DNA of 37,359 bases, from NCBI GenBank assembly GCA_024998645.1, contig JACOEJ010000013.1, positions 5,518 through 42,876 on the forward strand, read 5' to 3'. Made by a program: the position numbers and the translations under genes. The notes under the pieces are model-generated. The model made no database searches. It was not told the DNA's origin and saw only the letters and a program-made list of their open reading frames with translations. Origin of the DNA: Nitrospira sp. Its GTDB lineage: Bacteria; Nitrospirota; Nitrospiria; Nitrospirales; Nitrospiraceae. Every line of letters begins with the position of its first letter. The stretch's first letter is position 1. Below, one piece after another: positions 16,521-24,188 of the stretch.

Positions 16521-16727
16521 TTACCGAAGTCGATTGAGAACAACCGCTAAGCATCCGGCCAGAAGGCCTCCACCAAGAATGGTTGTGCCGAACGAGACCA
16601 CCGCGGAGGTGCCTGCGGCAGGCTGGGTACCTTCCAAGAGATCGCGTATCCCCCCCTGCACCATGAGGACAGCAAGGGTCAGGACTGAACCCATTGCAAA
16701 CCACCAGGTAAATGTTCTCAGGGGCAT
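16521..16727 (-). CDS. Small two-span membrane protein
   Basis: From ATG 16727 the frame encodes 68 aa with two hydrophobic segments (about residues 4-24 and 43-63) joined by a short loop (GIRDLLEGTQPAAGT). The start is uncertain. GTG 16763 would add 12 residues (VSQRHIVVRVSV), and the open frame reaches 16793; none has a strong Shine-Dalgarno. It precedes the zinc-ribbon gene by 21 bp on the same strand. No family is recognised. Confidence 0.5.
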   Translation of the reverse strand: MPLRTFTWWFAMGSVLTLAVLMVQGGIRDLLEGTQPAAGTSAVVSFGTTILGGGLLAGCLAVVLNRLR

Positions 16728-16835
16728 TACGCTCACACGGACAACAATGTGTCGCTGACTCACACCTGTCGGCCACTCTAACGGAGGGTCCAAGACCTGT
16801 CAAGAAGTGCTGATATTGCGCGTCTCGCAGAGGAG

Positions 16836-18053
16836 TCAGCGCTCATTTGAAGCGATTGGCGATGGTTTTACCGCTTTCAGCCCGCGATGAAGAAAAATTG
16901 AAACCGTCCCATTTCCATTATCAGCCGTCACCAATCCTGGCTCTTCGACGGCTTTTGTGGTCACCCAGAATGTCGCCAGCGCAAACGGACCCGCCTTCGC
17001 AGGATAGTTCCTGGGTGGATAATGAAAGGTTCCGTCACCCTTACCGAAGAGAATCGACAGATCATTGGACTGCAAATTCGCAATGGCGACATCAAGGATT
17101 TGATCGCCGTCGAAATCACGCGTGACGCCTGCGATAGGACCAGCATCAGCGCCTGAATCTTTCCCCGGCAGAAATGTGCCATCGCCCTTGCCGAGGTATG
17201 TCGTGAAGCTATCTCGTTCTCCATTGATCACGAGCAGGTCGCGGTGGCGATCATTGTTGAAATCGGCAAATGTGGCTGAGAGCGGACGTTTGCCGGTCCG
17301 ATAGTCTTTAGGGTCGCGAAACGTCCCGTCTCCATTGCCGAGCCAGATTGAGACGGCATTGGACATCGGCCCGCCGTTGGTAACGACCATGTCGATCTTC
17401 CCATCGCTATTGAGATCCGACAGCGCAACAGACGTGGGCGTATCACCATAGGTATATTGCGCCCCATGGTGAAACTCTGGGGTTCCGGTTCCAAGAAATA
17501 TTTGGATCTTATCGTTTCGCAGCGCAACAACGACATCGGGGTGACCGTCACCATTCAGATCCTCGGTGGCCAGAGCCACGGGCGTTCGATGGACCGGGTA
17601 ATGCGGTCCCTCTTCAAACTTGCCGTTTCCTCGACCCATCAGGAACGCGACTTCATCACCTCCCGAGCAGGCCAGCACGATGTCCGCATGGGTGTCGTGG
17701 TTAAAGTCCGCCATGACCAATGTCCGTGGCTCCTGACACACTTTGATTTGAGTTTGGTCGCTGAAACTTCCATCACCATTGCCCAGCAGGATCGAGAGGG
17801 TGTTGCTGGAAATATTTGTCGTAATGAGATCTGTAAATGTATCGTGATTGAAATCGCCAGTCGTAATCGTCGTGGGATTTTTCCCGACTTTATAGCTTGC
17901 GTAGTAGTAGAAAAGATCGGGTGGTTGGTACGGATCGGCCTTGGTACAGGACCACATCCCGATGGCCAAGACACAGCCCAGCGCGATTTTCACGGCGTGA
18001 ACTGCTTGATGGAAGGCACGAGGAGAGACAGGTTTCACAGCTTCCCTTTTCAT
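16836..18053 (-). CDS. FG-GAP/VCBS-repeat beta-propeller, probable lipoprotein
   Basis: The 405-aa protein has an N-terminal hydrophobic segment ending in WSC at residue 36, an imperfect lipobox (Trp at -2), so it may be a lipoprotein. Six FG-GAP repeats of about 50 residues follow. Each has a calcium-loop motif: DFNHDTFTD, DFNHDTHAD, DLNGDGHPD, DLNSDGKID, DFNNDRHRD and DFDGDQILD, usually with a preceding GNGDGSF-like turn. This predicts a calcium-stabilised seven-bladed propeller on the cell surface or in the periplasm, a fold used for binding rather than catalysis. No Shine-Dalgarno sequence precedes ATG 18053; an 18-bp palindrome sits 9 bases upstream. Confidence 0.88.
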   Translation of the reverse strand: MKREAVKPVSPRAFHQAVHAVKIALGCVLAIGMWSCTKADPYQPPDLFYYYASYKVGKNPTTITTGDFNHDTFTDLITTNISSNTLSILLGNGDGSFSDQTQIKVCQEPRTLVMADFNHDTHADIVLACSGGDEVAFLMGRGNGKFEEGPHYPVHRTPVALATEDLNGDGHPDVVVALRNDKIQIFLGTGTPEFHHGAQYTYGDTPTSVALSDLNSDGKIDMVVTNGGPMSNAVSIWLGNGDGTFRDPKDYRTGKRPLSATFADFNNDRHRDLLVINGERDSFTTYLGKGDGTFLPGKDSGADAGPIAGVTRDFDGDQILDVAIANLQSNDLSILFGKGDGTFHYPPRNYPAKAGPFALATFWVTTKAVEEPGLVTADNGNGTVSIFLHRGLKAVKPSPIASNER

Positions 18054-18061
18054 AAGAATAG

Positions 18062-18079
18062 GCCGATAGGCCTATCGGC
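18062..18079. promoter_or_regulatory. 18-bp perfect palindrome before the propeller gene
   Basis: GCCGATAGGCCTATCGGC is self-complementary over all 18 bases. It lies between 9 and 26 bases upstream of the propeller gene start, where a ribosome-binding site would be expected. It may be a repressor operator or a leader hairpin. Confidence 0.45.
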
Positions 18080-18188
18080 TTACACTCGATTGCCCCATGC
18101 TACCCAAGCGTCGCCCCGCCGGAGTATACAGAGGGCTTGTTTCACCATGCAATCAACCTGATTTCTTCCTTTGAGATAAGAATCAGCC

Positions 18189-18218
18189 TTGTTGATGTCA
18201 CGGGACTTGCGCTAGAAT
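18189..18218 (+). promoter_or_regulatory. Putative sigma-70 promoter of the 106-aa gene
   Basis: TTGTTG at 18189-18194 and TAGAAT at 18213-18218 are 18 bp apart. The leader would be only about 18 bases, just enough for the GAGGAGG ribosome-binding site. Confidence 0.45.
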
Positions 18219-18242
18219 GGGGCTCACTTTGAGGAGGATGCA

Positions 18243-18563
18243 ATGAGCAAACACGTGAAAGTGGACATCACCATGTACGGGATCGCGGAGGTCCTGAGCT
18301 GGTGTCACGACCGAAACAAAGGCCGCATCGGCGGGGTCGATACCGAGGGCTTCCAGAAGATGAAGACGTTACTGGCGGAGAAGCCGCAATCGGCGGATTA
18401 CTTCACCCTCGATCAGTTCTGGAAGAAGAAGGTCACGCTCGATTTGACAGAAGATGAAGTGGCAACGATTGATCGATGCCTCTACGATATTCCGAATTTC
18501 GACAACGAACCGCTTCCGCAGATCCGTCACAAGTTCTGGCCGCAAGCGGTCGGCGCGATCTAG
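18243..18563 (+). CDS. Unknown soluble protein (106 aa)
   Basis: A strong Shine-Dalgarno, GAGGAGG, lies 5 bases before ATG 18243, so this is clearly expressed. The protein is basic to neutral and mostly helical, with two Cys residues and aromatic-rich segments (YFTLDQFWKKKV, RHKFWPQAVG). No family is recognised. It is a single-gene unit: its own promoter upstream and a 12-bp hairpin 15 bases after the stop. It converges with the PCP_red-repeat gene. Confidence 0.75.
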   Translation: MSKHVKVDITMYGIAEVLSWCHDRNKGRIGGVDTEGFQKMKTLLAEKPQSADYFTLDQFWKKKVTLDLTEDEVATIDRCLYDIPNFDNEPLPQIRHKFWPQAVGAI

Positions 18564-18578
18564 CCAAGAGACTTCTCC

Positions 18579-18606
18579 CCCAGGAATCGCTCACGCGATT
18601 CCTGGG
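18579..18606. terminator. 12-bp stem, TCAC-loop hairpin
   Basis: CCCAGGAATCGC at 18579-18590 pairs perfectly with 18595-18606 around the tetraloop TCAC. It lies between the convergent 106-aa gene and the PCP_red-repeat gene and could stop transcription from both sides. There is no long T-run on either side. Confidence 0.65.
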
Positions 18607-18719
18607 ATCCTCACTTATCGGGCGCAGTGCCGTTGCTCGCTGACACAAAAGTCAGTGGTGATGTATGCGTATGACTAGCACAGGGGTACGGTGAAGATTG
18701 ACGAAAACTGCATGAAGCG

Positions 18720-19721
18720 CTAGAGCGCCCCTTCACCCTTGAGATACCTTCTGAATCGACCCATGAGATCGGCCCCAAGCGTGCCCCCCTCGGGCTTTTT
18801 CGCGTTGGGATCGGAAAAATGCCCGCGGATTTCCTGTAAGCGCTTTTCAGCCTGATCGTTCCCCTGAAGCCGCTTCGTCTTGGTCAACGCCGTATCAAAC
18901 GCGTCAAACGTCAGCTCATTGTAGCCGAACGATCGAATGCGTTTCACCGCTTTCATCATCGCCTGATTGCGAAACGTCGTCAGAGAATCCGAGTCGATCT
19001 CGGACAAGCCCAGCTTTCTGGCGCGACGTTCAGCCGCCTTTCGAATGCCGCTTCTGACAAAATCAGGCGAGGTCTGGAGTCGCTTCCACGCCTCATCTGA
19101 CCAGGCCACTTTCTGCTGGGGTGCCTCCCACAATTGCACGACATTCGTTTCATCGATGGTCGTGAACCCTTTTTCTCGAGCCACCTCTTCCGTGTCATGC
19201 CGAATCATATCACTGACAAATTCCAGCGCGATCGGCGGCGAGTCTTTAATCTTCAGTTGAAGAAGCGCTAACGCGCCCTCGCTCCACGTCAGCGGGGGCA
19301 ACTCCCGCTCCCGCGCATCGGCCATCGATTCGACTCGATCGAGCAAATCGATATTGACTTCCATATGCCCGCCTTCGCGAGCCATCTCTTCCGCAATCTG
19401 CTTGATCATCCCGCGCATGAACTCGGGCACCGCATCGAGCCGTGCTTTGGCGGCAGCAGTCCAGGGCAACTGCCCTTTCTCCATAGCCTCAGCCGCCGAC
19501 GCCATACCGGTGGCGCCTCCCATCGAGCCCATCATCTGACCCTTGAATTGGTCCAGCTTGATTTCGTCGATCTCCTCGTAGCCGAGTTCCCGCGCTTTTT
19601 TTTCAGCTAATCGACGGACCATGCCGCGAAGAAAGACCGGAGCACGTTCCATGCGCTTCAGCGCACCATCGGTCCAGCGAATCTCCGTGCCGGAAGACTC
19701 AGCAGAATCTGAGGATGACAT
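18720..19721 (-). CDS. Four-repeat PCP_red-domain protein, function unknown
   Basis: This 333-aa protein consists of four copies of a 45-residue helical unit at about 15-60, 86-130, 145-198 and 206-250. The consensus is W(S/T)xxAxxRLxxxPxFxRxM, then ExxARExG and I(T/D). It is the pattern I know from PCP_red (the C-terminal domain of the B subunit of light-independent protochlorophyllide reductase). The third copy is longer and divergent. No signal peptide, membrane segment or Cys is present, so it should be cytoplasmic. AAGGAG precedes ATG 19721 by 5 bases. It follows ihfB by 19 bp and is the last gene of the supraoperon. No reductase catalytic domain is attached, so a binding or scaffold role is inferred. 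Confidence 0.75.
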   Translation of the reverse strand: MSSSDSAESSGTEIRWTDGALKRMERAPVFLRGMVRRLAEKKARELGYEEIDEIKLDQFKGQMMGSMGGATGMASAAEAMEKGQLPWTAAAKARLDAVPEFMRGMIKQIAEEMAREGGHMEVNIDLLDRVESMADARERELPPLTWSEGALALLQLKIKDSPPIALEFVSDMIRHDTEEVAREKGFTTIDETNVVQLWEAPQQKVAWSDEAWKRLQTSPDFVRSGIRKAAERRARKLGLSEIDSDSLTTFRNQAMMKAVKRIRSFGYNELTFDAFDTALTKTKRLQGNDQAEKRLQEIRGHFSDPNAKKPEGGTLGADLMGRFRRYLKGEGAL

Positions 19722-19740
19722 GGGAACTCCTTCTCACTCG

Positions 19741-20019
19741 CTATTGGTTCAGTAACTCTTTGAGTTCTTTGCCGGCCTTAAAAAACGGCACGCGTTTCGC
19801 CGGCACCGCGACGGTCGCACCGGTCTTCGGATTGCGCCCTTCTTTCATGCGCCGCGCACGCAAACGAAAACTTCCGAACCCGCGTATTTCGGTCTTATCC
19901 CCATTCTTCAGAGAGTCTCGAATACAATCGAAAATAGTATTCACGACGACTTCGGCCTGCCGTTTGGTCAACGTGGTGACTTTCTCCGACATCTGCTCGA
20001 TGATCTGCGCTTTCGTCAT
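19741..20019 (-). CDS. ihfB: Integration host factor beta subunit / HU-family protein
   Basis: This is a 92-aa DNA-bending protein of the HU/IHF family. The beta-arm region with the signature RGFGSFRLRARRMKEGRNPKTG contains the near-invariant GRNPKTG and the Pro that intercalates into DNA. The C-terminus FKAGKELKELLNQ resembles IhfB more than HU. Its place after rpsA is the same as in E. coli (rpsA-ihfB). AAAGGGGGG lies just before ATG 20019. It is a nucleoid protein that may control many genes, including those in this operon. Confidence 0.9.
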   Translation of the reverse strand: MTKAQIIEQMSEKVTTLTKRQAEVVVNTIFDCIRDSLKNGDKTEIRGFGSFRLRARRMKEGRNPKTGATVAVPAKRVPFFKAGKELKELLNQ

Positions 20020-20078
20020 GTCCGCCCCCCTTTCGCCCCGTTGATGGACACGTGCGGCTGCACGCCACTGCCGCGCGA

Positions 20079-20978
20079 TTAATAGGCCATGAGATATTTC
20101 AGATTCACCCCTGAATGGAAATCGAATTTAGGCAAGACCGACGACAGCTTCGACTCCAGTAGCTCGCGAATCGAAAACCGACGGCGCTGTTCAATGACTT
20201 TCGGCTCACCTTCGATTCCTACGACATCCGCCGCCAACTGAATCGCATCATCCAGGTTACCAAGCTCATCAACCAGCTTCGCGGCTTTCGCCTGCCGACC
20301 GGTAAAAATCCGGCCATCGGCCAGTGCCTGAACTTCCGGCACTTCTAGCGAGCGGCCTTCGGCAACCGCTTCAATGAACTGCTTGTGGACATCGTCCATA
20401 ACCATTTGCAACAACCCCCGCTCTTCATCGCTCATTTTTCTCAGCGGAGAGCCGACATCTTTATACTTCCCGCTTTTCACGACGACACCCTCGACACCGA
20501 TCTTCTGGAGAAGGCCCTCGACATTGGCCATCTCCATGATCACCCCGATACTCCCGGTCAAGGTCCCGGGGTTCGCCACGATACGATCGGTCGCGGCGGC
20601 AATATAGTAGCCGCCCGACGCCGCCACGCTCCCCATTGAAGCAATCACGGCTTTGTTGCTCTTGGTCCGCACCCGACGCACCGCGTCGTAAATCTCTTGC
20701 GAGGGGACCACCCCTCCGCCCGGGCTATCGATCCGAAGGACGATCGCTTTGACGGAGGGATTCTCGCTGAATTTCTTCAGTTCGCCGAGCGTCTCCTGGG
20801 CGTCAAGAATGACGCCCTCGATGCGGATCAGCGCAATGCGATCCTCGCCCGAGAGGTCAAGATCGGGCAAAAACATATTGACCAAGAACAGCAACCCCAA
20901 ACCACCCCCCACGACCCAAAGAATCTTGCGCAGCAGGGAGCGTTTGGGACTGCGTTCTATCGGTTGGTCGTCAGCCAT
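20079..20978 (-). CDS. sppA: Signal peptide peptidase SppA (S49 family)
   Basis: SppA degrades signal peptides and other membrane fragments. In this 299-aa short form an N-terminal anchor (residues 17-37) is followed by one S49 domain facing the periplasm. The Ser/Lys dyad is Ser121 (AASGGYYIA) and Lys173 (GKYKD); the 52-residue spacing equals that of B. subtilis SppA. Conserved IDSPGGG and GSIGVI blocks are present. The start ATG 20978 lies 39 bp after rpsA, and ihfB follows after 59 bp. Its placement between rpsA and ihfB differs from enteric bacteria, where they are adjacent. Confidence 0.93.
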   Translation of the reverse strand: MADDQPIERSPKRSLLRKILWVVGGGLGLLFLVNMFLPDLDLSGEDRIALIRIEGVILDAQETLGELKKFSENPSVKAIVLRIDSPGGGVVPSQEIYDAVRRVRTKSNKAVIASMGSVAASGGYYIAAATDRIVANPGTLTGSIGVIMEMANVEGLLQKIGVEGVVVKSGKYKDVGSPLRKMSDEERGLLQMVMDDVHKQFIEAVAEGRSLEVPEVQALADGRIFTGRQAKAAKLVDELGNLDDAIQLAADVVGIEGEPKVIEQRRRFSIRELLESKLSSVLPKFDFHSGVNLKYLMAY

Positions 20979-21017
20979 GATGACTCATGCATGTGTGAGA
21001 CAACCAGTGGCCTCGCA

Positions 21018-22727
21018 TTAGTCTTCCGCCTGCGACTTTTTACGGCTCTGCTTCGCGGCGCGTCCAAGGCTTTGATCGAGCGCGCCCTGCGTTGAATGAT
21101 ATTCATCGACCTGTCGGCGGTCGGAGTCGGATTGATGTTCGCGCAAGCTGAGCGCAATCTTCCGCTCTTCGCGATCTACCTTGATAATCTTCGCTGCCAC
21201 GTCATCTAACAGCTTAAACTTCTCTTCGAGCTTCGCCGCACCGTCCAGTCCGGCTTCGCTGATGTGAATCAATCCTTCGACCCCGCCTTCCAGCTCGATG
21301 AAGATTCCAAAGTCGGCCACCTTGCTGACCTTCCCGGTGACCGAATCGCCGACATGGTAACGCGCCGGAATCTCATCATCCCACGGATCGCGTGAGAGCT
21401 GCTTGAACCCGAGCGACAGCCGCTCTTTTTCTTTGTCGATCCGCAACACCACTGCATCGACCTTCTGCGCTTTCTTGAACAGCTCTGACGGATGCTTGAT
21501 GTGCTTGGTCCACGACATATCGGAGATGTGGATCAAGCCATCGATGCCCTCTTCCAGTCCGATGAAGGCCCCGAAATCGGTCAGGCTCTTCACTTTCCCC
21601 TCGATCTTCGTTCCGATCGGGTATTTGCTCTCAATCATATCCCAGGGATTGGGTGCGGTCTGCTTCATGCCCAACGAAATTTTCCGGCTGGCCGGATCCA
21701 CGTTCAACACGGCAGCTTCGACCTGATCGCCCACGGTCACCACACGCGACGGATGGCGCACTTCATGCGTCCAGGACATCTCCGACACATGGACCAATCC
21801 TTCGACACCCGGCTCGAGCTCGATAAACGCTCCGTAATCCGTCAAGCTCACCACCCGCCCGCGCACCCGCGTGCCGATCGGATACTTCCCGGCCACATTG
21901 GTCCAGGGATCAGCTGACTTCTGCTTCAGACCGAGCGATATACGGCCGGTCTCCCGATCGTATTTCAACACGTTGACTTCCACACGATCGCCGACGGTGA
22001 ACATTTCCGACGGATGGCCGACACGGCCCCACGACATATCCGTGATATGGAGCAAGCCGTCGATTCCCCCGAGGTCGATAAACGCCCCGTAATCGGTGAT
22101 GTTCTTGACCATACCCTGAATCAGCTGGCCTTCCTTCAAATTCGCCAGCGTCGTCTGACGTTTCTTGTCACGCGTCTCCTCAAGAAGGACACGACGGGAC
22201 ACCACCACATTGCCCCGGCGATGGTTGATCTTGATGATCTTCAGCGGGAAGGTCTTGCCGACGAGGCCGTCCAAATCACGAACGGGATGGAGATCGATCT
22301 GTGAGCCCGGCAAGAACGCCTTGACGCCGATATCGACCATCATGCCGCCCTTAATGCGCGAAATGATTTTCCCGTCGATGCTCTTTTCCTCGTTGAAGAG
22401 CTTCTCGAGCTCTTCCCAGATCTTCATCTTGTCGGCTTTTTCTTTGGACAGAACCAAGTTGCCGTCGTCATCTTCGCATTCTTCGATGTAGACCTGGATG
22501 CTGTCCCCAACCTTGAGGGCCTGGAGATCATCCGGCGAGAATTGATCACTCGGGATCATGCCCTCGGACTTGTAGCCGATATCGACGACGACCTTGTCCT
22601 TCGTCAATGCCACCACGCGGCCTTCGGTAATCGTGCCTTCCTCAAGATTGCGGAAGGTCTCCTCGTAGAGGGCGGCCAGCGCGGCGCGGTCTAACTTCGG
22701 TTCATTCCCTGTTGATGCGGTACTCAT
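21018..22727 (-). CDS. rpsA: 30S ribosomal protein S1
   Basis: S1 binds mRNA upstream of the start codon and helps the small ribosomal subunit to initiate. The 569-aa protein has six S1/OB domains, at about 31-97, 115-180, 200-268, 285-355, 372-442 and 459-530. The middle four have the DYGAF/DFGAF and GL(I/V)H(I/V)S motifs. The lysine- and glutamine-rich C-terminus is typical. AGGA lies 7 bases before ATG 22727. Position between plsC and sppA makes it the translational part of the supraoperon; in other bacteria rpsA controls its own translation. Confidence 0.96.
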   Translation of the reverse strand: MSTASTGNEPKLDRAALAALYEETFRNLEEGTITEGRVVALTKDKVVVDIGYKSEGMIPSDQFSPDDLQALKVGDSIQVYIEECEDDDGNLVLSKEKADKMKIWEELEKLFNEEKSIDGKIISRIKGGMMVDIGVKAFLPGSQIDLHPVRDLDGLVGKTFPLKIIKINHRRGNVVVSRRVLLEETRDKKRQTTLANLKEGQLIQGMVKNITDYGAFIDLGGIDGLLHITDMSWGRVGHPSEMFTVGDRVEVNVLKYDRETGRISLGLKQKSADPWTNVAGKYPIGTRVRGRVVSLTDYGAFIELEPGVEGLVHVSEMSWTHEVRHPSRVVTVGDQVEAAVLNVDPASRKISLGMKQTAPNPWDMIESKYPIGTKIEGKVKSLTDFGAFIGLEEGIDGLIHISDMSWTKHIKHPSELFKKAQKVDAVVLRIDKEKERLSLGFKQLSRDPWDDEIPARYHVGDSVTGKVSKVADFGIFIELEGGVEGLIHISEAGLDGAAKLEEKFKLLDDVAAKIIKVDREERKIALSLREHQSDSDRRQVDEYHSTQGALDQSLGRAAKQSRKKSQAED

Positions 22728-22782
22728 GGACAGATCCTAATCCTCCGGCATGGGCCGGGTGCTGATGGTGAAAAAACCGGGC

Positions 22783-23481
22783 TCACTCAGCGTTGCGAGC
22801 TCCGGTAGTCGGCTGCTCCGGTGACACTCGCTCGCCTTCGTGTCCCACCATGGGAGGCGGAACGTTTCCGAGGGCGGCGATATGCGTGATCACCGTGCGG
22901 CTGACCAGTTGGTAAAAACGTTTGGCATCGGCCTTATCGTGTTCTTTGGGATGCCCGCTCTCGAAGGTCAGCGGGTCTCCCAGTTTCACCGTCACCTGCC
23001 GAAACCTTGGCCATCTGGCACCGGTCGGCAACACGTCGAATGTCCCTTTCAGATAGGCCGGCACTACCGGACAACCGGTCTGCGAGACGATCACCCCGAT
23101 GCCGGATTTCGGCTGCCGTAAATGGCCATCGTGGCTGCGCCCGCCCTCCGGAAAGATCACCACGACCTTGCCGGCCTGAATCAGACTGATCGCTTTCCCG
23201 AAGGCCTCTCGATCCAATCGACCGGGACGAAGAGGGATCCAGCCAAGCCGCTGCAAAATCCCGTTAAGCACCGGCACAGGAAACAAGTCATTGCGGCCGA
23301 GATACCAGGCCCGCCGCTTCATCCCGCAACCCAGAAGCGGAATATCGACATAGCTGGCGTGATTGGCCGCCACGAGCACTCCCCCGGTCCGCGGCAACGC
23401 CCCTTCCACTTTATACCGAAACAAGACCGCTGCGGAGGCTCGCACCAGGACCCAGAGGATCCCATAGACCAATCCGCTCAC
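22783..23481 (-). CDS. plsC: 1-acyl-sn-glycerol-3-phosphate acyltransferase (PlsC family)
   Basis: It acylates lysophosphatidic acid to phosphatidic acid in membrane lipid synthesis. The 232-aa protein has an N-terminal hydrophobic segment (about 1-22), then the acyltransferase motif I NHASYVD (HX4D), and motif III FPEGGRS. A Pro-rich tail of about 25 residues follows. Its ATG overlaps the cmk stop by 4 bases (ATGA), so the two are coupled. A cmk-plsC pair is common in several bacterial groups. Confidence 0.92.
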   Translation of the reverse strand: MSGLVYGILWVLVRASAAVLFRYKVEGALPRTGGVLVAANHASYVDIPLLGCGMKRRAWYLGRNDLFPVPVLNGILQRLGWIPLRPGRLDREAFGKAISLIQAGKVVVIFPEGGRSHDGHLRQPKSGIGVIVSQTGCPVVPAYLKGTFDVLPTGARWPRFRQVTVKLGDPLTFESGHPKEHDKADAKRFYQLVSRTVITHIAALGNVPPPMVGHEGERVSPEQPTTGARNAE

Positions 23482-24137
23482 GAGACCGCCGCAACGACCG
23501 CCAGCATCTGCTCTACCACGTCTTCAATCCGCAACGACGAGGTATCGATTAATCGCGCATCGGCTGCGGGCACGAGCGGCGCCACCGCACGCGTTCGATC
23601 CCGTTCGTCGCGACCGGACAAATCCTGATAGGTCTTCTCCATCGGGGCGTTATGTCCGGCGGCCACCAATTCGCGATGGCGACGCTCGGCCCGCACGGTC
23701 GCGTCTGCCTCAAGAAAGAATTTTACCGGCGCCGAGGGAAACACCTTGGTTCCGATGTCACGACCTTCAGCCACCACCGACCCGCGTTGCCCGATTTGGC
23801 GTTGCACCGGCAAGAGCCATTCGCGGACGGCGGGAATCGCCGAGACGATAGAGGCCGCTGCCGTCACGTCGGGCGTACGCAGTTCATTCGTGACATCCAC
23901 ATCGTTGACCAATACCAGCATCGCACCGTTGTGAAACAACATCTGAATCGAGAGGGATGGGAGCAGCGCCGTGACCTGTTCCCTATCAGCCGGATCGATG
24001 CCGCTCCGCAGCGTCTTCCAGGCCACCGCCCGATACAGCGCTCCCGTATCGAGATAGAGATAGCCCAGCCTCGACGCCAGCTGTCGAGCAACCGTACTTT
24101 TCCCCACGCCAGCTGGTCCATCAATCGCAATGATCAC
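23478..24137 (-). CDS. cmk: Cytidylate kinase
   Basis: It phosphorylates CMP and dCMP to the diphosphates. The 219-aa protein has a P-loop IAIDGPAGVGKST near the N-terminus, LDTGALYRAVA for CMP binding, RDIGT and the SGRDERDRTRAVAPL lid block. I chose GTG 24137 because AGGT and GAGGAGG lie upstream at suitable distances; the longer frame begins at TTG 24158, which is itself part of the Shine-Dalgarno sequence. The gene follows aroA by 51 bp, and its stop overlaps plsC. Confidence 0.94.
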   Translation of the reverse strand: MIIAIDGPAGVGKSTVARQLASRLGYLYLDTGALYRAVAWKTLRSGIDPADREQVTALLPSLSIQMLFHNGAMLVLVNDVDVTNELRTPDVTAAASIVSAIPAVREWLLPVQRQIGQRGSVVAEGRDIGTKVFPSAPVKFFLEADATVRAERRHRELVAAGHNAPMEKTYQDLSGRDERDRTRAVAPLVPAADARLIDTSSLRIEDVVEQMLAVVAAVS

Positions 24138-24188
24138 TGCCGCTACCTGCCTCCTCAAACCAAAAGAGCCGTATTATAGCCCCCGGGC

